A stretch of DNA of 10,838 nt, from contig BRYA01000465.1 in NCBI GenBank assembly GCA_030267965.1, forward strand, positions 1 to 10,838, in the 5' to 3' direction. Source of the stretch: Triparma columacea. Its lineage: Eukaryota; Sar; Bolidophyceae; Parmales; Triparmaceae. Below, piece after piece: positions 9,490 to 10,838 of the stretch (the first letter of the stretch is position 1; each line of letters opens with the position of its first letter). The notes beneath the pieces are model-generated. The model worked only from the letters and a program-made list of their open reading frames with translations. It was not told the DNA's origin and made no database searches. The translations under genes and the position numbers were made by a program.

Positions 9490-10062
9490 TTATCCCCCTT
9501 GCCTTTCCATTCGCTCCCTCCTTTCCTTTCGTTCTCGTAATGCCCACTTGATGTATCGTCTTTTGAACCAAAGTTGAATGGCGGTTGCAGCCTCCTCTGC
9601 TTTCTCCTTTTCCTCAAATCCGTCGTCAACAATGAAGCCAAAGACGGATGAAGTTTGGTATTTCGCCCATCCGAGGTTCCTTGGTAATGTCTTCTTGTGG
9701 GAAGATTTCGTCTTTTGGCTGAAACCGACAATGTTGTCGGAATCATGGGTATCGCTGCTATTGGCGCCTATCGTTATCATCTGCCCCCCCCCCAAGTCCC
9801 CGTCCAGGATCACCTCCTCTCCTAAGATGCCCTTCTTTATCAGTTTCCACTCGAGAAAATCCTCGACCCCGATATACCACCCCTTGCCATCGTCCCGAAA
9901 TCCCCCTACCTGCGGTTGGATATTTTCATCCACAGCGAATCCAAAGACTCCGCAAGGTGTCTTTGTGTCAATCCAGGAAGGCTTTCTTGCCTTTTTGTAG
10001 TTGTTCTGTGGGACAGGGTTGTTGTGTTGTGTTGTGACCTTTCTGCATCTTGGACTTCGTAG
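9490..10062 (-). CDS. second exon of a minus-strand gene: IQ-motif protein of unknown family
   Basis: This 191-codon open stretch ends at TAA (9490-9492) and has an acceptor-like CTCTCCTCTCGACAG just upstream. I do not recognise the family. What can be seen is a segment with two similar short motifs, W-(5-7)-CGVFGFAVDE and W-(5-6)-SSVFGFIVDD, about 95 residues apart, separated by a polar, glycine-rich region. Near the end, AATAIQLWFKRRYIKWALRE fits an IQ motif (IQ, basic spacing, KRR...K), followed by a charged Arg/Glu helix. IQ motifs typically bind calmodulin or related light chains. The start is unclear: it may be spliced to the exon at 10207-10702, or begin at an ATG at 10171-10173 if unspliced. 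Its codon use is less GC-biased than that of the other two genes. A run of ten G on the coding strand (plus 9784-9793) is a possible frame-error site. Confidence 0.5.
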   Translation of the reverse strand, partial: LRSPRCRKVTTQHNNPVPQNNYKKARKPSWIDTKTPCGVFGFAVDENIQPQVGGFRDDGKGWYIGVEDFLEWKLIKKGILGEEVILDGDLGGGQMITIGANSSDTHDSDNIVGFSQKTKSSHKKTLPRNLGWAKYQTSSVFGFIVDDGFEEKEKAEEAATAIQLWFKRRYIKWALRERKERRERMERQGG

Positions 10063-10206
10063 CTGTCGAGAGGAGAGAGCGGGCGAAACACATGAAGCGA
10101 TTAAAGATGAGTGGGTGAGCAGAGCAAAAAGGGGTTCAAAGGGGGAGTATGATGCATCCCAACATGGCAACATAACAATTGCACGCTGAACACTTCACGC
10201 TCTCAC
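10063..10206 (-). other. candidate intron of the minus-strand gene
   Basis: On the minus strand TAG|GTGAGAGCG begins and CTCTCCTCTCGACAG ends a 144-base stretch with a pyrimidine-rich 3' half, like the introns of the plus-strand genes. A second donor, GTAGGT, starts four bases earlier, at 10210. The strong donor shifts the frame and stops at 9968-9970. The weaker one keeps the frame into the IQ exon. Confidence 0.55.
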
Positions 10207-10702
10207 CTACGCAAGGACGGACCTTGACAACCATCCTCTTGAACTGGAGCTCAGTATCATCGAACACCAGGAAGTCGATTGTGGCATTGTTTCCTAAGGA
10301 AACCCACAAGGAAAACGCGAATGGATCAAATTTATAACCCTCCAGTCCTCTACCTAGTTGGTCGTGGTCTGTGTGGAGTCCTTGTGGTTGATCAAGACAT
10401 TCATCATAAACATCTTTGGAACGTAGGAGAGAAGCAGAGTGGATGGAAATGTTTCCTCGCACCTTATGGGATATTTCTTTAGCGATTTGTTTGATGAGAG
10501 CATCATCATTCAAACGCCTTGATTGCCTGCCTCCCGTAACATTAGCACCATTCCCCTCATTTATATTAGCCCAGCCATTGTTGTTCCGAGCAGCGGCTTT
10601 TAACTTTCCAATTGTTTCTGGCTTCAATACTACAAAATAAATACTCGGACGACTATTCGAATCAGTGTCATTGAAATCGTTAATGTTGAATGAAACCGGC
10701 AT
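10207..10702 (-). CDS. first exon of a minus-strand gene: partial 2OG-Fe(II) oxygenase-like domain
   Basis: The open frame runs from ATG at 10702 (or an in-frame ATG at 10789) to the donor near 10207. The segment around residues 108-140, counted from MPVSF, reads GLHTDHDQ and then FAFSLWVSLGNNATIDFLVF. This is typical of the first half of the jelly-roll of 2-oxoglutarate/iron oxygenases, with His110 and Asp112 as the would-be HxD iron ligands. The second iron-binding histidine and the 2OG-binding arginine or lysine are not found in this exon or in the proposed next exon, so the domain is either incomplete, decayed or misread. Exon 1 without splicing would end at 10136 after a cysteine-rich tail. 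An ATATAAG stretch lies just before ATG 10702. The family call is tentative. Confidence 0.4.
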
Positions 10703-10838
10703 GTAACTTATATGGGGGGGGCGTAAGTAACGATGTACGTGTGTGTTTGATGATGTGATGAGAACAAAAAATGCAGTTCCCCACCGCACTCACCCTCGTT
10801 TTTAAGGGAAGGCAGTTATTAACCTCTTTACCTCCTTA
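10703..10838 (-). promoter_or_regulatory. upstream region of the minus-strand gene
   Basis: If the ATG at 10702 is correct, these 136 bases are the 5' flank of the minus-strand gene. They hold a run of eight C and ATATAAG (minus strand) very close to that ATG, and an alternative in-frame ATG at 10789. I see no other gene before the window edge. Confidence 0.3.

Noticed and set aside
9578..10000. 140-codon plus-strand open frame
   Set aside because: The opposite strand gives the IQ motif and repeated VFGF motifs, which are more convincing; this reading shows no domain.

Overview
The window is nuclear DNA from a unicellular eukaryote. Its genes are split by short GT-AG introns (75-171 bases), codon use is GC-rich, and one gene encodes a centriole/flagellum protein, so the organism, or a stage of its life cycle, builds centrioles or flagella. 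Small compact introns together with a delta-type phospholipase C suggest a microalga or other protist, possibly a stramenopile. That placement is inference. I see no bacterial, viral or transposon genes, no tRNA or rRNA, and no CRISPR array.

Layout. (1) 1-134: upstream sequence of the first gene. (2) 135-6492, + strand: a nine-exon gene for a WDR90/POC16-type protein of about 1864 residues. It has an N-terminal CFA20 (DUF667) domain, a proline-rich linker, WD40 propellers, a helical and acidic insert, and more WD40 propellers. Every exon junction keeps the reading frame. (3) 6428-6605: a 90-bp tandem duplication that copies the last coding bases, the stop codon and the start of the 3' flank. 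(4) 6682-9375, + strand: a three-exon gene for a phosphoinositide-specific phospholipase C of about 792 residues (PH, EF-hands, X, Y, C2) with all expected catalytic residues. (5) 9376-9489: a short convergent intergenic gap. (6) 9490-10702, - strand: a poorly conserved locus, probably two exons. The first resembles the start of a 2-oxoglutarate/Fe(II) oxygenase fold. The second ends in a calmodulin-type IQ motif. Two overlapping splice donors four bases apart would give different reading frames. (7) 10703-10838: upstream sequence of that locus.

The genes are not an operon and show no shared pathway. WDR90/POC16 supports centriole and basal-body structure. The phospholipase C makes IP3 and diacylglycerol under calcium control. 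The IQ protein may bind calmodulin, so calcium is a loose common theme but probably coincidental. I find no clear undescribed system. The best leads are the stop-spanning duplication, the repeated PPxPPR motifs and helical insert in the WDR90 protein, the stop-free 144-base intron in the phospholipase PH domain, and the frame-switching tandem donor in the minus-strand locus.
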